Source: Pseudomonas taeanensis MS-3
GTDB lineage: Bacteria; Pseudomonadota; Gammaproteobacteria; Pseudomonadales; Pseudomonadaceae
NCBI RefSeq assembly: GCF_000498575.2
Contig: NZ_AWSQ01000001.1
Span: forward strand, 1,695,165-1,737,147
Direction of reading: 5' to 3'
Length of the DNA: 41,983 nucleotides
The notes under the pieces were generated by a model. That model saw nothing but the letters and a program-made list of their open reading frames with translations, had not been told where the DNA came from and ran no database searches. Shown one piece after another: positions 41,644 to 41,983 of this stretch. How positions within the stretch are numbered: position 1 is the stretch's first letter; the number at the start of each line of letters is the position of its first letter. The position numbers and the translations under genes were made by a program.

Positions 41644-41889
41644 TTATTCGCTGGCTTCGAGTAGTTGCAGGGCTTTGCCGAGCACCTCGACAGATTTGCT
41701 GTGGTTACCCGATTTGTGCAACTCCTCACCTTCTGCGCGGAGCTTCTGCACCTGGGCCAGTACGGCGGCATCGCTGGGTGGATGGCTGCTCAGCATGGCG
41801 TCGATTTTCGCCATGTCCGCAGGGCAGTGCATGGCCCAGAGTGACGTGCTGAGCAGGGCGGTGGTCAGGAAAACGGCAAGACGGCGCAT
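41644..41889 (-). CDS. small exported protein of unknown function
   Basis: The 81-residue protein has a signal peptide (MRRLAVFLTTALLSTSLWAM), giving a mature protein of about 60 residues with one conserved-looking Cys (HCPADMAKIDAML) and a helical tail (QVQKLRAEGEELHKSGNHS). Small periplasmic proteins of this kind are common in Pseudomonas. ATG 41889 follows GAGGAGAAAT. No function is assigned. The 166-base gap before it (41478-41643) shows nothing. Confidence 0.8.
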   Translation of the reverse strand: MRRLAVFLTTALLSTSLWAMHCPADMAKIDAMLSSHPPSDAAVLAQVQKLRAEGEELHKSGNHSKSVEVLGKALQLLEASE

Positions 41890-41983
41890 GGCATTTCTCC
41901 TCTAGTGATGTGCTTTCACTCTAGAAAAAACAGGGCGAAAAACAAGTTGTGGACTCGCATGCGCAGCCTTGAACGCACAAGAC

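Overview
The window looks like chromosome of a Pseudomonas-type gammaproteobacterium. The evidence is a high-GC, third-position-GC-rich coding style, DmpG/DmpH/DmpD-like meta-pathway proteins, and an ssrA (tmRNA) gene encoding the tag ANDDNYGAQLAA. This assignment comes from reading the sequence, not from a database search.

Region 1 (1-16.1 kb) is an aromatic-acid catabolic cluster, almost entirely on the + strand. It holds the end of a 4-hydroxy-2-oxovalerate aldolase, 4-oxalocrotonate decarboxylase, 4-oxalocrotonate tautomerase, a meta-cleavage-product hydrolase, and Rieske dioxygenase alpha and beta subunits. These are followed by a TAXI-type TRAP binding protein, an OprP/OprO-like porin, a fused TRAP permease, a VOC-fold extradiol dioxygenase, a BenD-like diol dehydrogenase, an EamA transporter, a Rieske ferredoxin, an ACMSD-like amidohydrolase and a 2Fe-2S/FAD ferredoxin reductase. 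A Nudix CoA-pyrophosphatase-like gene and a convergent IclR regulator close the block. The gene set suggests this route: aromatic carboxylate, cis-dihydrodiol acid, carboxylated catechol, extradiol cleavage, decarboxylation by the amidohydrolase, then the standard lower meta pathway to pyruvate and an aldehyde. The overall logic resembles the p-cumate (cmt) pathway, but the decarboxylase is of another family. The substrate cannot be named from sequence.

Region 2 (16.4-22.8 kb) is mobile-element debris and transfer-type genes. An IS1182-like element with 19-bp inverted ends carries an internally deleted transposase and a nested IS110-family transposase gene. Next come a possible MobI-like gene followed by five TATNAGCAGTG repeats, a small hypothetical gene, a 39-residue membrane protein, a degenerate tyrosine-recombinase-like gene diverging from a serine resolvase with a res-like site, and an IS21 istB remnant.

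Region 3 (22.9-35.3 kb) is a defence region. It starts with a two-gene operon (unknown 233-aa protein plus XRE-ImmA/IrrE metallopeptidase) preceded by a palindromic operator. This is followed by a two-gene CBASS (CD-NTase with AGS-C-type sensor domain plus SLATT membrane effector) and a lipoprotein gene. On the opposite strand is a translationally coupled four-gene operon: MmeI/YeeA-like DNA methyltransferase, DUF1016/YhcG PDDEXK nuclease, SF2 helicase and T5orf172-type GIY-YIG nuclease.

Region 4 (35.3-42 kb) holds the right end of the integrated element: an HTH replication/regulatory protein, an AlpA-like regulator and a P4-type integrase next to the 3' end of ssrA, the usual attachment target for such integrases. 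Beyond ssrA lies what looks like core chromosome: a large sensor histidine kinase and a small exported protein. No second copy of the ssrA 3' end was seen in the window, so the left boundary of the island is unknown. The catabolic cluster may or may not be part of it.
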